Assembly (NCBI GenBank): GCA_030560485.1
Contig: JAKTTS010000227.1
Location: 1 to 23,915 of the forward strand
DNA: 23,915 bases
Direction of reading: 5' to 3'
Source: Ascoidea tarda (nom. inval.)
Taxonomy: Eukaryota; Ascomycota; Saccharomycetes; Ascoideales; Ascoideaceae
The translations under genes and the position numbers were made by a program. Positions 1-11,095 of this stretch are shown here, piece after piece (the first letter of the stretch is position 1; each line of letters starts with the position of its first letter). The notes beneath the pieces are model-generated. The model had not been told where the DNA came from, did no database searches, and saw nothing but the letters and a program-made list of their open reading frames with translations.

Positions 1-905
1 ATGATTTTTTTTTATCGACTCGAAGAAACTTTTCTTTGCTTAGATAAAATTTTTGAGAATATTGCATCACAAATTAGCCGTACAAAACCCATGCCTAAAC
101 ATAAATTGTTTCGTCTTAGTAATTAGAAAAAAATCTCGATTAGAGATTATAGGTCAATGACTTTATAATTCGTGGTATTTTAAATTTTTCTTGATTGAAT
201 GTTTAAATATTCCTAAATCAAAAGTTAAACTAAAAAATCTAAAACCATCTATGGAAAAATATTGTTGTTCTGATATTGTGGAATTAAAGAAGGGCATTGA
301 AATATCAATGAAGAGCTATGTCAAGTGGTTTTGCGTTAACTTCTAAACGAAAAACATTAATGGTTATTCCACGCAAAAGAGACTCAATTTTTACAGCCTA
401 TTTAAACTGCAAAACTAAAAAATTCTATTTCTTGAAAATGGCAGATTCTATCAATTATTTATTGGAGTGCGATTACTGAATAGTTACTACTCCTGATTTA
501 ACATATCACTTATTGTTCCATAATTAAGTCGTTATTTTAAAAACTCTGAAGAATATCATTTTAGCAACGTAAGAAAAATTTTTAAATGATTTAATGAAAG
601 CGACTAATTGATTGAATATTGATCAACACCATCATTTAGCCTTGCGGGATACGGCGACGGTGATTGAGCCCGTAATATTTCTGACCTAAACTCAGATGGT
701 CTATATTCAGTTATAATGAATGGAAGTCCGGGCACATGCTAGTTCAAACTCGAAGTGTCAACGTAATTGCTGGGCCGCAAAAAAAAATACTTTGAGGGCG
801 CTTAAACCAAAAAAAAAATTTTCAATATCGAATACGTTTTTAGCAATATTAATTTTTGCATGATGATACCAGTTATATATTGCATTAATAACTACACTGC
901 CCTTT
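1..905 (+). mobile_element. Element E: Ty1/copia fossil, pol 3' part, cut by window edge
   Basis: This is the 3' part of a copia-type pol gene; everything upstream of the RT end lies outside the window or is unrecognisable. The RT C-terminal region and RNase H are visible in + frames between about 281 and 775. The remnant fades out near 800-905, where it meets the tail of the opposing element D. No 3' LTR could be recognised. It is broken many times and looks old. The family call follows from the order RT end, connection, RNase H and from the copia-type motif spacing; the exact ends are inferred. Confidence 0.6.
281..775 (+). pseudogene. RT C-terminus and RNase H remnant of element E
   Basis: Near 281-345 the translation gives KKGIEISMKSYVK, matching the copia stretch 'G-I-x-I-S-Q-x-x-Y-V' that follows the RT active site. 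Around 524-585 the residues LSRYFKNSEEYHFSNV match the conserved 'LSRY...P..xHW' connection before RNase H. At about 644-664 AGYGDGD matches the first RNase H motif (GYSDAD), and at 692-730 SDGLYSVIMNGSP matches the following 'STSGYVFLLNGSPISW' block. In live elements this domain degrades the RNA strand during reverse transcription. Here it is a non-functional fossil with many breaks. Spacing between motifs is as expected for a copia pol, so the identification is fairly secure. Confidence 0.65.
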
Positions 906-1491
906 TTGCCATGAACTAAATTAATTGTAGAAGTTCACAACTGATACTTTTTAGGTATTTTTTCATTTGTGAACATTCCGGTGAGTTACTTAAGTTATGA
1001 AAGCCTGATACGGCGGCCAGTTTTGCGGGCATGATGACCAATTTCATTGTGTTTATAAATTTCGTAATTAAATTCAGTTGGGTTTTGATTTTGATTGGCT
1101 GATTGAAAAACAAATTTTTTGGTTTTTCTTTTTTATTGATTTCAATAAATACATTAAATTCATGAATAACTTAATGGCATTAGCAAATAATACTACATTT
1201 TTTTGTACGTATGAGCACGAGGAAGATCAAAATATGCAATTTACCACCACCGGAAGAAATTGAGACATGATTGATGGACAGGCATATTGACAATCACATT
1301 AAGTGTAACTGTCATGTATTGTTCAAAAGCACGTTACTCTGGAATCCACATTCCTTAGAGTCCGCGTTAACAACTGCTATATTTGGTTTTATATTTTCAC
1401 CATTTATAGCGACAAGTTTTTTTTTATCAATTACTTAATTTTTAATATACTTCTTTAATACAAATGAGTCTTAATTTTAATAAAAAGCAAT

Positions 1492-1850
1492 TCAACAAAG
1501 TTTTGTTAATTTTGAGTTAACAATGCAAAAAAAATAATATTTAAAATTGTAAACAATCACGGGCCAATAATCACATGGCAATAATGGATCAATATAAAGT
1601 GCCATTTTAATGAAATATAATGGTTTATTTTTTGGCATAAACAGGGAGTAAAAAGTGACAGTCATTGGAGTGGCAAGTCGATGGGATTTATTCAATTTTA
1701 AATTAAAAGGCATCTGTTTGATTTATTTCTCCATTGATATTATACTACTATTTTATAATTGAAAAATATGATCTCTAAAATATTCGTTTAGATTTGTTTA
1801 CAAATTTTTCATTTCAGTTCATCATCTTGAAAATGACTTATCATTTTAAA
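1492..1850 (-). pseudogene. RT C-terminus and connection remnant of element D
   Basis: One minus-strand reading frame spans 1713-1492. It contains KSHRLATPMT, matching the copia 'xxKPVxTPM' motif, and then DPLLPCDYWPVIVYNF, which follows the 'GSLLYLxxxTRPDIxYAV' pattern before RNase H. Just upstream (about 1850-1790), TEMKNL fits the 'FEMKDLG' motif that follows the YVDD region. RNase H itself should lie at about 1480-1000, but it is too decayed to assign, and the small minus-strand frame at 1113-916 is only tentatively its tail. Confidence 0.6.
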
Positions 1851-2036
1851 TAATGTTTATTAAACTATTGGCATGTATAAAATCAATGACATATGATTTC
1901 AAAACTTAATCACGCCTCTGAAAATTAAAAAAACCCAATTAATTATTAGCAATGACAGTAATAAATAGTCAGTGAAATAAAGCACTAAAATCATTGTTAT
2001 AACAGCAAAAATAGCTTGTTATAATTCAAAATAAAT

Positions 2037-2390
2037 TTATTCAATTTTCAAATTTTTTTTGGCTTTATCATTATCCACAAAATCAACTACCTGTTTCATG
2101 TAAACCACTTTAAAAATATCATCCGAAAAAATAGCGGTGATGAAATTTGTTTGTTGAACGGCATTTGTGATTGATATAGCAACACCAAAAAATATCTTCA
2201 TATTTATATAGCAAATAGGAAAAGAAAATGGGTCTTCATAATCAACATTTCTATAAATATATAGCACTGTGAAACTTAAATGGATTTTTCAAATTAATTT
2301 GTTGAACGATTTTTCACGTTATGCAGCCAGCCGGATTTCACTTCTTTTTTCACATAAAAAAAACCAAACAGTACATAATCAACTTTTATT
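2037..2390 (-). pseudogene. RT fingers/palm remnant of element D
   Basis: The frame 2267-2037 reads NVDYEDPFSF near its start (copia 'VDYEETFSPV'). It continues with VQQTNFITAIF (copia 'VxQMDVxTAFL', which carries the first catalytic aspartate region) and VVYMKQVVDFVDNDK (copia 'xVYMxQPxGFxDxD'). These three blocks in the right order and spacing make this the clearest RT segment in the window. The preceding 2390-2280 stretch weakly resembles the 'KWVFKxK...YKARLVAKG' region. In a live element the domain would copy retroelement RNA into cDNA; this copy is a fossil. Confidence 0.75.
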
Positions 2391-2744
2391 TGATAATAGC
2401 AATCTTTTTACAACAGGCATTTTTTCATTTCAATTCATTAGTATCAACTTTATCAGTTGCGGCAGCAACAAAATTTTTTGATATGCAAACCAAAACCAAT
2501 TAAATATTGGTTGTTTCTTGGTTTTCATTAGTGTACGGTTAAGCAGTGATTTGATATTAGTAAATTTTTTTTCACGTCCTTTGTTGGTTTTGGCTTGAAA
2601 ACGCAAATTTTTGAGCGGATCATATCAACCATCAATGAAAACCGATTCGGCAACAGAGAAGTCACCTGATGATCTTTTTTGTAGAAGCAGTTTCAGTCAT
2701 TACAGCTTTTTTTTCATCACCAATGACAGCATCTGTTAAAACGT

Positions 2745-2956
2745 CAGATATTTTCATGCACATTGACACGCACTACTGAACGTGCGTAAGCTTTGTGATG
2801 AAAGAACACGTTGTCTTGTAATCTACGACGTATATATTTATCGCCTGCCGCCTCAATTTTCTAGTGTATATTTTTATTTTTTTTTCATCGTATTAACTAC
2901 TACTATATTATCAATATATCATTTGTTAGATACAGTTTACAGTATGAACAATTCTC
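2745..2956 (+). repeat. R repeat, copy 1 (inside element D)
   Basis: About 210 bp, clearly homologous to the two tandem copies at 23312-23526 and 23541-23754. Shared blocks include TTGACACGCACTACTG, CTTGTAATC.ACGACGTATAT, CAATTTTCTAGT.TATATTTTTA, TATCAATATAT and a terminal TATGAACAAT. It is the most diverged of the three. It sits between the integrase and RT remnants of D, in the opposite orientation to D, so it probably arrived after D. It may be a solo LTR of another family or a non-autonomous element; I see no terminal inverted repeats. Confidence 0.75.
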
Positions 2957-3359
2957 AACCACATTCTTTTCATCACGAGCAAGGCACAATGCAATAAATG
3001 TTGTTGTGTTATCAGCTTCAATTTAATGAATAGTGTACAAACAACTTTTATTTTTTACAAAAATAGATTTTTCCCCTTACCAAAATATCAGATTAGGTTT
3101 ACATCAACGGCCTTACTGATAACAATAGCATTGAAAGTAATCAAGATTTTTTTGAAAGAATAATTTGTTAGATTAGGACAACATTTGCATGAGACACCTA
3201 TGGAATCACTGTGGAGAATGAAATTTTTGCATTGAAATTACGGTTCATTGTAAGCAACATGACAAGAACGAACGTAGTTTCCACCAATTTTTTTAACCAT
3301 AAAACCTTCGAGACTATTACTAAAGCAGAACAGAAAAAACCTATTGAAATTTGACACGA

Positions 3360-3660
3360 CTATCTTTGCAACCAAACAAATTGTATGATCCATCAACGAC
3401 CAGTTCGTAAAACTGTGAACATAAATTTACTGAAAATGGAGTAAATGTCACTGTCTCACTTCACAACTGATCATGGATTTTATTCATGACTTTAATAACA
3501 CTTTTAATTAATAAATGAAAATATAATTCAAATGAGACATTATTCTTCTCACCGGCAATCATCAATTTGTTACAAAAATAACTAGGAGAAATCTGTAGCA
3601 ATCATCAATCACAGTTATTACATATTTAGTTCTATCAGCTGCCGTTGTAACATCAGGCTA
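3360..3660 (-). pseudogene. Integrase core remnant of element D
   Basis: At 3657-3601 (minus) the translation gives DVTTAADRTKYVITVIDD, matching the copia integrase pattern 'hxDVxGPhxTxxxGxxYFLTxIDD', including the first acidic residue of the DDE triad. Just downstream, about 3600-3560, YRFLLVIFV fits 'YSRxxWVYFL'. Further down, at about 3400-3360, a stretch reading QFYELVVDG fits the 'LFxxFLxxNGI' segment after the second acidic residue. Immediately upstream, 3790-3670, there is a weak cysteine-containing match to the pre-integrase zinc-binding domain. Confidence 0.7.
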
Positions 3661-4769
3661 ACGATACCACTATCAAATACCTAAAAAATAATTTTTGTAC
3701 ATTTGGTAGATCATTTGTTGATGATTATTGCAGTTGCCTTGTTCTGAAAAAATCACTGCATTTAGCATCTGGATCAATTGCCAGGTCTTATTGGCTTTTC
3801 GGTTAAGCTGACCGGGTTTTCTTCAATAACCAAAGGAATCATGTGAAAAAAAATTTCAATAATTCTGTTCTAAAAGTAACACAACAAAATTACTTACCAC
3901 TGAACGTTTTGAAACCAATCACGGATTTTTGAGCCTAACTGATAATTTTAAGAAATTTCATTTTAGGACAGTTGTTAAGTCCAGCTGAAATAGATATTAA
4001 ATTTGAAGCATCAAAAAATGGATAATTTTTTTTAACTTCAACCGATTACCAAACTTTTCTTGTCCGCTGTGTTTAAACGCGTTTTTTGCAGACGAAAAAT
4101 TAGCAATATCTGTGTTTTTACTTTAAAACTGACGGGTCATTAATCTCCTCATATCTGTTGAAGTTCATATGAATCCAAAATGATTTTGGGCAATTTAAAA
4201 TTTGCTTTGAATGTGCATATGCGGTCAAATTATAAAAAAACTTTTGGGAGCAACATCATTTTTTATTTTTATGCAATGGAATTAGCAAAAAAATTTTTTT
4301 CAAAAATTTTTGACGACACCCGTAGCATACTGGCGTACTCTTTCCATTTCATTTTCGGAATATGTTAGCACGCTGACCAACTACACTAAAAAAGGCGGCA
4401 AAATTAACGCACAGGCAAAATCACTAGAACTAAACAAGTCATGAAAAAAAAATGTTGCTCAATAATTCGTTATCAGCTAATAAATTTTTTTTCTGAAAAG
4501 CAAAATGATTCAAAATCATTTTTCTTTGGGTTCTATGTAAAACAAACTCAAGATAAAAACAGTAAACGATACTTCATTTGCGAGTGTTGTAAGCTGATTT
4601 TTCATTAATTCATTAAAACTTTGTAATAGGTGTTTTCAAAACCAATCAGAGATTGTTGGTCACCAGAAATTATTGAACTAGTTATCATCTTGACTGTTTT
4701 TACAACAACATTATTATTAGGTCTTTAGAATTGAATTTATATTTGACGAATATTTTTGTCTTTGTGGAA

Positions 4770-4860
4770 ATTTAATTTAAAAAGGAGGAATCCATTTTTT
4801 TTGGAGCCATCGAATTTCAAGTTGAATTTAAAATAATCGTTATTTTTTCATTTTTGTTTC
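4770..4860 (-). pseudogene. gag N-terminus remnant of element D
   Basis: A minus-strand stretch reads FNLKFDGSKKNGF and then LFKLNF, fitting the copia gag (UBN2-type) opening 'hPKFDGSNYxxWKFRMExxL'. It lies about 1.1 kb upstream of the integrase core, as expected for gag plus protease. It is short, so the call leans on position within element D as well as on the motif. Confidence 0.45.
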
Positions 4861-4870
4861 AATCACATCA

Positions 4871-5514
4871 AACGATTTCAAATGAAGTATCCCGCTTACA
4901 TTAATCACTATATTGAGGTGCTCTCAAGTATAATACTAAAACCCAAACAGTCATTCTACCTCATTTTTAAATTATGACAAAAACCATTTACAATTTTTTT
5001 TAAAGAATTTGCAAAATGTTTAGAAATACAAAAAATGATGAGATTTTAATTGGCAATGAAAAAATAAAAAATGTTATCACGGGAGATTACATTAAGTTGA
5101 AAAAAAACCCAGATTTGAGCAGCTTATGAAAAATATTCATTATCATGTAACGGCCTTTTGATCATCAAGTGACAATTGTTATCAAACTGCACTGAAAAAA
5201 GAAAGTGTATTGTTTAGGATTATAAAATGCCTGTAACTCATCTATCCAACACTTTTTATTTGTTTCATATTTTGTTGAAGATTGTGTATAACTGATAAGA
5301 ACAATAAAAATTGCTTTGCAAAAAAAAAAAACCCAGCAGTTTTAAAAGGTAAAAAAATAAAAGGGAGAAAAAAAAATTGTTGGAAATGGTTTTTAATAAC
5401 AATCTATAATCGTGAATAATTAGATGATGATAACCTACAAAAATGTGCTTTGTTTTAAAATAAAAATATAGACTAAATGAAATGCAAAATAAAGATCAAA
5501 TTGTATTGAATAAA
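4871..5514. other. No gene recognised between elements D and A
   Basis: The stretch is AT-rich with many A and T runs. By position it should contain the 5' leader and LTR of D (read on the minus strand), but I could not match it to another LTR copy in the window. I see no coding motif on either strand. Confidence 0.4.
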
Positions 5515-5770
5515 AAGTAGTAGATATCGTGATATTAAAAATCACATGATAATCACAAATATTGTATGTGTCAATGTGCGCGTTTATTTGTCACGCATCA
5601 ACAAATTCAAGAAATAATAGTTCTCATATTTTGCTTCACGTCATCTGGACAAAGCGGTTGCTCACCAAAACAGCATTTAATTGATTCGGCAAACATCACG
5701 TCTCAATGAAAATAAATAAAAAAAAAGTAAAAACGAAATCAAAATAAAAGCCCAACGGCTTTCACAAGTT
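5515..5770 (-). repeat. 3' LTR remnant of element A
   Basis: In + orientation it reads GTAGTAGATATCGTGATATT followed shortly by ATCACATGATAATCACAAAT and GTGTCAATGTGCGCG. The same series occurs, diverged, at 9965-10040 (the other end of A) and at 15940-16040 (end of C). It begins about 60 bp after the recognised end of pol, the expected position of a 3' LTR. Boundaries are approximate. Confidence 0.5.
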
Positions 5771-5829
5771 TGTAAAAACAAACTCACATGTTTAGTGACA
5801 AAATTAATTATTGAAAATTGAATCTAACC

Positions 5830-6400
5830 AAAATTAATTTAGCAAATGTGGAAAAAAATAAACTTATTCATCATATCTGCAAAATTGACAGCAAGGTCAA
5901 CTTTAAAGTCATAAAAAATTAACACCGATATGGTCACAAATAGATTGAAACATAATGGATATGTGAAGAAAATTTTAATGATTTTTTGGGCTCTTGGAAA
6001 AATTAAAAAAAATATTTCCAACACAAAAAAAACCTGGTTTTACAACTTAACACCAATATCAATTAGCAATTGTGAGATAGAAATTATCTTTTTGACAAAT
6101 TCAGTGAGGCCAGTGTATTTTGTCTCGCCGCTCAACAATATTACTGTCGTTTGATTTAAGCGGCACCATCTAACTGGGCCTCTATTAATAAAATCTATAA
6201 TCCGACAAACTCCTTTTTTGTCAAAAATGCCAGAGGCGCAAAGACTCAAAGATAACCTCTGAAATGACCTAAAACATAAGCACTATATTTAATTTAAGTG
6301 TGGCTTGTTTTCAAGTATTGGAAAACATTTTTATCAGCATTTAAATTGAATTTTGCAGATTTCCGTAAATAAACAATGAACAATTTAACCAAAATTCATA
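5830..6400 (-). pseudogene. RNase H and pol C-terminus remnant of element A
   Basis: The frame 6249-6040 reads CRIIDFINRGPVRW, TTVILLSGETKYTGLTEFVK and LLIDIGV. This follows the copia RNase H pattern 'TSGYVFFLNGAPVSW...TVALSSTEAEYxALSEAxKE...LLxDLGV' along its whole length. Upstream, about 6360-6300, FNLNADKNVFQYLKTSHT fits the 'HxxAAKRILRYLKGT' connection. Downstream, about 5910-5840, VDLAVNFADMMNKF fits the pol C-terminal 'VPTxxxxADxxTKxL' motif. This is one of the best-supported domains in the window, though decayed. Confidence 0.75.
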
Positions 6401-6599
6401 TTTGAAAGGAAAGACAGCTGCTACCAAATAATAGCATGGCATTAACTGAATCATATAAAAAAGCGATATCATGAGCTAATTTTACGGTTTGCTGGAGAAT
6501 AAAAATGAGGTAAGGGTTGGAATGGATTATTGTACCATGTCCATGAAATCATTTTTTTAAAAATTAACTAACACTTGACCAATATGGCAATGTATTGAA

Positions 6600-7230
6600 A
6601 CTTGAATATCAAAGATTAATTAGGCAAAATCAAAACCAAAAAAGTTAGGTAGAATCGATCTTAAATTTTTCATTTTAAATTCAGACCCTAAATAGTTTGG
6701 ACAATCAGAGTAATCTCATTCAAAAAATCAGCAATATTATTTTCATTCACATATATTCCTGCTTTCAATGATACTTCATACTAGTTAAAAGCCTCACACT
6801 TTGTCCAGGCATCAGGAATAACGCTTTTTTACTAAATGTAGGATAGAAAATCAATTATTGGTGTATTATATAATAAAACTCACGCTTTGCGCCCATAAAC
6901 AAAATAATTCAGGCTCCAAATTTTAGATATCTCAAGATCATCAGCAAATTGTGGGGGCGGCTTCAAGTAACTTTTTTATCAATATCACTTTAAAAAAAAG
7001 CAGTAGTGACTTTTATTTGTCAAACTACATATGGCTGTGAACCAGCAGCAGCAAATTATATTTTAACATTTTTGTAAGAAATAACGGGATCAAAAAATTT
7101 TTTACAATGGATTTGTCTAATCCGGCAGTAGCCTTGCGCAGCCATCTCGTTTTACAGAATTAACTAATTTTAGGATATTTAATGGTAATTACCCATTTGC
7201 CTTCAACAAGCTTTTTTTCAAGAAAATGAT
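6600..7230 (-). pseudogene. RT remnant of element A
   Basis: Minus-strand motifs in order: VEGKWVITIKYP near 7210-7175 (copia 'GxKWVFKxK'), a 'FSPV'-like stretch and AAAGSQPYVV at about 7080-7020, ADDLEISKIWSLNYFVYG at about 6945-6890 (copia 'xHVxKLxKSLYGLKQ') and LNLKMKN near 6680 (copia 'FEMKDLG'). Order and spacing are right for a copia RT placed between integrase and RNase H. It is heavily broken. Confidence 0.65.
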
Positions 7231-7929
7231 CATTCAGCAGATAACTGTTGTTTTTTCAAATAATAGCAAATTCGGCTAAAAAATTATTTTTTAGTAACAA
7301 AAACTAGAATCAGTCTCATCATTTAGCCCACGACAAAATGTTGTCAACATGAAAAATAAACAAAAGTAAAATCATATTGGGGTTTTCATTTCATTAGTGT
7401 ACATTTTGCTGTCTTAACAATATAATCATTTTTTTTGAGAGAACTCTTGATGTTCTTTATTTCAACTAATAAGCAATCAATTAGATATGATTCGTCAGCT
7501 TACAACTTACTTTCAATAAGAAAAAGGAGATTACTAACTTTGCATTTACATTACTTTCACTATCTAAAACTTCTTCCACATCGATAATGATAACATTCTT
7601 TTTGTGCCCGTCTATAAACATATAAAAAATAGATTTTTTTATAATGCCATTTTATTTGTTATAGAATAGTAACAAATCTTCGTTTTACAAGAATAAATGC
7701 TTTGGTTTTTTGTTTAACTAGATGGGATCGGAATAACGTCAACGATAAAAGAACAAACAATAGCGGAAAAAGTTTATAGCTTCATTTTAAATTGAAATAC
7801 AGATTTTTCAAAGCGACATCTGGGGATTACAACCACCAAAGAATTTTTGAGCCTTTAAATTTTGTAGACCTTTTGTTGGTTTTTTGAAACCGACAAAACA
7901 ACAAAAAAATAGATTTGTTTTCTCATTCG

Positions 7930-8460
7930 CATGAACGAAAAGCAATGGAATTTATTTCTATACTTGGACGGGCAACCTCTTTAAGATCTGTGACATCACC
8001 TTCATTTCTAAGAGGCATTTTAAACAAATTATCAACCACCAATTCATAATACGGTGCAATTAATTTCAAAAGATGAAAACCACAGTTGGCAACTTCACCT
8101 CATAATTCATCAAAATCACCACTTTTCCTCATCCATGCACTCGCGTTTGATGTAAATCTTTTTTTGCGACGTTCAACCAATGCACTTTGAAATGATTATC
8201 AAGGGATAAACATTTTATGTCCAACACCTTAAACCAAAATGAATTCTGTGAACGGGATTGTTGCATCCTCGTTCTCAGTCCTCACTATAATAATTTTCTT
8301 GCCAAATAAATGAGAACAATAGTTTGCTGATAAATTAATCTTACAACAGCCAAAAAAAAGGGTTTTATTTAATTAACAACGACATACCTAAACAGGTCAT
8401 TGATCACAGAAAAAAAAATTTTGCTTGCGGCATCAGTTATTATAAGCATTGGACAAACGA
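7930..8460 (-). pseudogene. Integrase remnant of element A
   Basis: At about 8440-8375 (minus) ITDAASKIFFSVINDLFRY matches 'GxxYFLTxIDDxSRY' of the copia integrase core. About 8190-8060 holds LVERRKKRF, SNASAWMRKSGDFDEL and EVANCGFHLLKLI, matching 'GxxERxNRTLxExAxxMLxxxGLPxxxWxExxxxxxYLxNR' near the end of the core. The two blocks are about 200 bp apart, as expected. The region 8500-9000 upstream should hold the pre-integrase domain but I see only weak hints. Confidence 0.65.
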
Positions 8461-9049
8461 TATGAACATATATCAGCTCAAGAATGTCTTTTGGGTGTTT
8501 TATAAACGTTTTATTGATAATAATTGTTGCTTTTCATATAAAACAAAAACCGTATTTTGACTTTTTATTTTTCGAATGATAATATAGTTATGCAACTTTA
8601 CGTCCCGCCAGGCTTCTAAACAATCAAAAAATTTTTGATGACACAGAGCAGAAACAATCCTGAAATAATAAGTAAAAAAGCATTGAAAAGAATCAATTAA
8701 AATTTTTTAACTGAAATAAATTACCCATAATAAAAATTACCATAAGAAAATGTGAGCTTTTGTTTTTGTTTGAAGGAGCAAAAATAAATATTATATTTGT
8801 CACATATTGTACATAAAAGAACGTCTTCAATTTCAGCTTATTAGAAAACTCAACAGCTTCAATTGCTTAAACATCATTTTTTGCATTTCTAATGCCAGTT
8901 ATCTCAAATACGATTGATTCAAAGTTAATAAAAATCTTTCAAATAAAATATCAATGATGAAAACCATTGTAATCCAAATGAGACCTAAAAAAATCTAAAA
9001 AAAAATTTTCACTTTCATTTGACAACTAAATTATTTCAGTACAATTTTG

Positions 9050-9740
9050 CAGATTATCGGCTTTTTTATTATAAACTGCTCCAGTGGCCAAATAATCTTG
9101 CCCATCATATGCCGTTTGACGAGATTTGAAGAACATCGCTTTTTTTTGGTTTTTTTTAAATTAGTGTTGAGTGCTACATAGTGTTGTCAAGCCGAGAAAA
9201 TTTCTATTGCTATGGATTCTATCTGCAGTATGTCTGTTATAAAATGGTTGGTCTTTATTGTTGTGAAAAAGATCTTATACATCGGTTTTGTGTGGCAGTA
9301 TAATATTTGTTTAAATTAAGATGTTTTACACAGTTATTGCTGTTGAAACCGCAATTCCAATCGCTCGTTTTCTAACCGGTGGATACTGGTTAAAGCCTAT
9401 TCGCTTCATAACACAATACAACAAATTTTTTATTGATTTTTTGAGTAGTTTATTTAAAGTCCAGAGCAATGATCATGTTGGTGATAATTTTTATGATGCT
9501 TGTAACTCTGTTTATATCATTAATAAAATGATTTTGATTTAATTATCACTTCCAGTAAAAATTACACTAACTGTGGAGAGCGAATTTGCAAACTAATTTT
9601 GTGATGATATGATTCTTGGTGGCAAACTAATTCCAGCGTTGTCTCGGTTTAGTTGACTCTTGCCTGTGGTAATGAAAATAAAATAATACCAGATTTGATA
9701 TATCATTTACATAAAAACGAAAACTTGGCGGCTTTAAATT
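9050..9740 (-). pseudogene. gag/protease remnant of element A
   Basis: Near 9720-9650 (minus) RFYVNDISNLVLFYFHYH resembles the gag opening 'FNGSNYxxWKFRMxxxL'. Near 9100-9050 a stretch reading YLATGAVYNKK may be what remains of the protease 'DSGASxHxT' region. Position within A supports both, but sequence support is weak. The + strand frame at 9321-9542 lies antisense to this and shows no family resemblance. Confidence 0.35.
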
Positions 9741-9954
9741 TACAACCAAAACAAAAACCAGTGAAGCAGGCCAATCGTGCCACTTTTTTGATTTAAAGTA
9801 AAACCCAAGAACAATTATGCCAACGACAATGTGGAGAAGCGATAAAATTAATGAAAATAATTTGAAATAGTTAGATGACAGCGGCGTATTTAGAATACGT
9901 CGTTCAACAAAGAAAAGATATAAAGAAAAATAAATTGACCGCCCAAAGCCGAAT

Positions 9955-10200
9955 ATATACAATGTACGCTACTAGATCAAGTGGTTTTAGACATCACAAG
10001 ACAATCATGAAAATGTAAATGTCAATGGCCGTGTCCATAACTCTTGTTTTACCGTTATTATCATTGTTGAAAATGATTCATAATTAATAAAGATATTTAA
10101 AATTGATCAAGATATTAGTTGCGAAATTAAATACGTTGTTCCGAAAAACTATAATATAATCAAAATTAAATACCAGCAAAGAGTAGAATATATAAATGAT
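9955..10200 (-). repeat. 5' LTR remnant of element A
   Basis: In + orientation it contains CTACTAGATCAAGTGGTTTTA, ACATCACAAGACAATCATGA and GTCAATGGCCGTGTC in the same order and spacing as the left-end copy at 5515-5600. It lies just outside the gag end of A. Its outer boundary is set only by the start of gag in element F at about 10204. Confidence 0.45.
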
Positions 10201-10203
10201 CAA

Positions 10204-11095
10204 ATGAAATTTTTAAACGGGCACAATGACATGAAATTTATTTTTCGATTTCATCTGCTGACTAAAAGCAAGTTATCTGGTACGCCACATCAAATATTAT
10301 TGGGAGTTCAAAATATTTATCATTTCATTTATTTCTGCATTTTTAAAAACAAAATGTTTAACTGGGCTACTATTATCTATTCAATTGAAATTACCGAATT
10401 GTTGATTAACTTTGTCAAAAAAGCTATGGGCTGAACTGCGCGTGTCCGCTGGCATAAATCAAAAAAACACTATATTCACAATTTTACTATTTTCCATTTT
10501 GGTTTTTTTGTTCAGACCTCCAAGTATAGTATTTGATTTTAAAATATTTTAAGCTTTGGGATATTTTTTCTAATGAAACCAAAATCATGAAAGTATTGTA
10601 CAGCGGCCGGTCTGATCAAGAAATGTTTTTGGAACATGAAACGTTTTAAGAATGTATTATGAAAGATGCCGCTATAATAACAGCTCGTTTATTAACCATT
10701 ACAGATTATGAAAACTGATTAGCTTTAAAAAAATTTCCGAAAAGTTCATTAATCAATTTTTGAACAATCAACTTATCGTGCTCAACAATAATCATGTTTT
10801 TGCTGCTTTCAATAAATTTTTCATCTTTTTTAATAACTAAAAAAAAAAATTGTCCAACACCAATCAGATACAGCAAAAATTAGAATAACTGATAATAAAG
10901 TATTTGTAAATCAACATAATGATAGTACTTTTGGTGATATGAAAACAACTACAGCGTTAATTGATTCATCAAATTTTTTTCTCGCTCTTCAAAATAAAAT
11001 TGAGCAGAGCCGAAAAAAAAGAGAAGACATGACAATGTACTACAGATGTCGTCAAAAGCCCATCATTCACAGAATTGTTCAGTTTTTGGACTAAT
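10204..11095 (+). pseudogene. gag remnant of element F with zinc-knuckle trace
   Basis: A 76-codon frame starts at 10204 and reads MKFLNGHNDMKFIFRFHLL, fitting the gag opening 'hxxLNGxNYxxWKFRFExLL'. Around 11035-11090 a stretch with a YYRC core and downstream His and Cys codons resembles the CCHC zinc knuckle that binds RNA at the end of gag. Between them I recognise no specific motif. In live elements Gag forms the virus-like particle; this one is a fossil. Confidence 0.5.

Larger units (their letters stand above)
916..4870 (-). mobile_element. Element D: Ty1/copia fossil, gag to pol tail
   Basis: Read on the minus strand, the order is gag N-terminus (about 4860-4770), integrase core (about 3660-3360), RT (about 2390-1750) and RT end/RNase H connection (1713-1492), then a weak pol tail to about 916. 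That order, integrase before RT, is diagnostic of Ty1/copia rather than Ty3/gypsy. The stretch 4750-3670 should hold gag and protease but I cannot recognise motifs in it with confidence; likewise the integrase C-terminus and linker between 3350 and 2400. A younger-looking R repeat lies inside it at about 2745-2956. Neither LTR was recognised. It is broken many times and old. Confidence 0.65.
5515..10200 (-). mobile_element. Element A: Ty1/copia fossil with LTR remnants at both ends
   Basis: On the minus strand the order is LTR remnant (about 10200-9955), gag (about 9740-9050), integrase (8460-7930), RT (7230-6600), RNase H and pol tail (6400-5830) and LTR remnant (5770-5515). The length, about 4.7 kb, is normal for copia. 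Both ends share a diverged block with each other and with the 3' LTR of element C. It is broken many times and old; no frame longer than 111 codons survives. Its right end stops almost exactly where gag of element F starts on the other strand. Confidence 0.65.

Noticed and set aside
2269-2503. Overlapping plus-strand frames of 70 and 60 codons.
   Set aside because: They are antisense to the RT start of element D and show no recognisable domain.
9321-9542. Plus-strand 73-codon frame starting with a hydrophobic stretch, considered as a small membrane protein.
   Set aside because: It falls inside the gag/protease region of minus-strand element A, has no recognisable motif and is no longer than expected by chance here.
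9627-9962. Minus-strand 111-codon frame with two hydrophobic stretches, considered as a membrane protein gene.
   Set aside because: Its position between the LTR and gag of element A, together with a gag-like stretch in its second half, makes leader plus gag remnant the simpler reading. The hydrophobicity follows from base composition.
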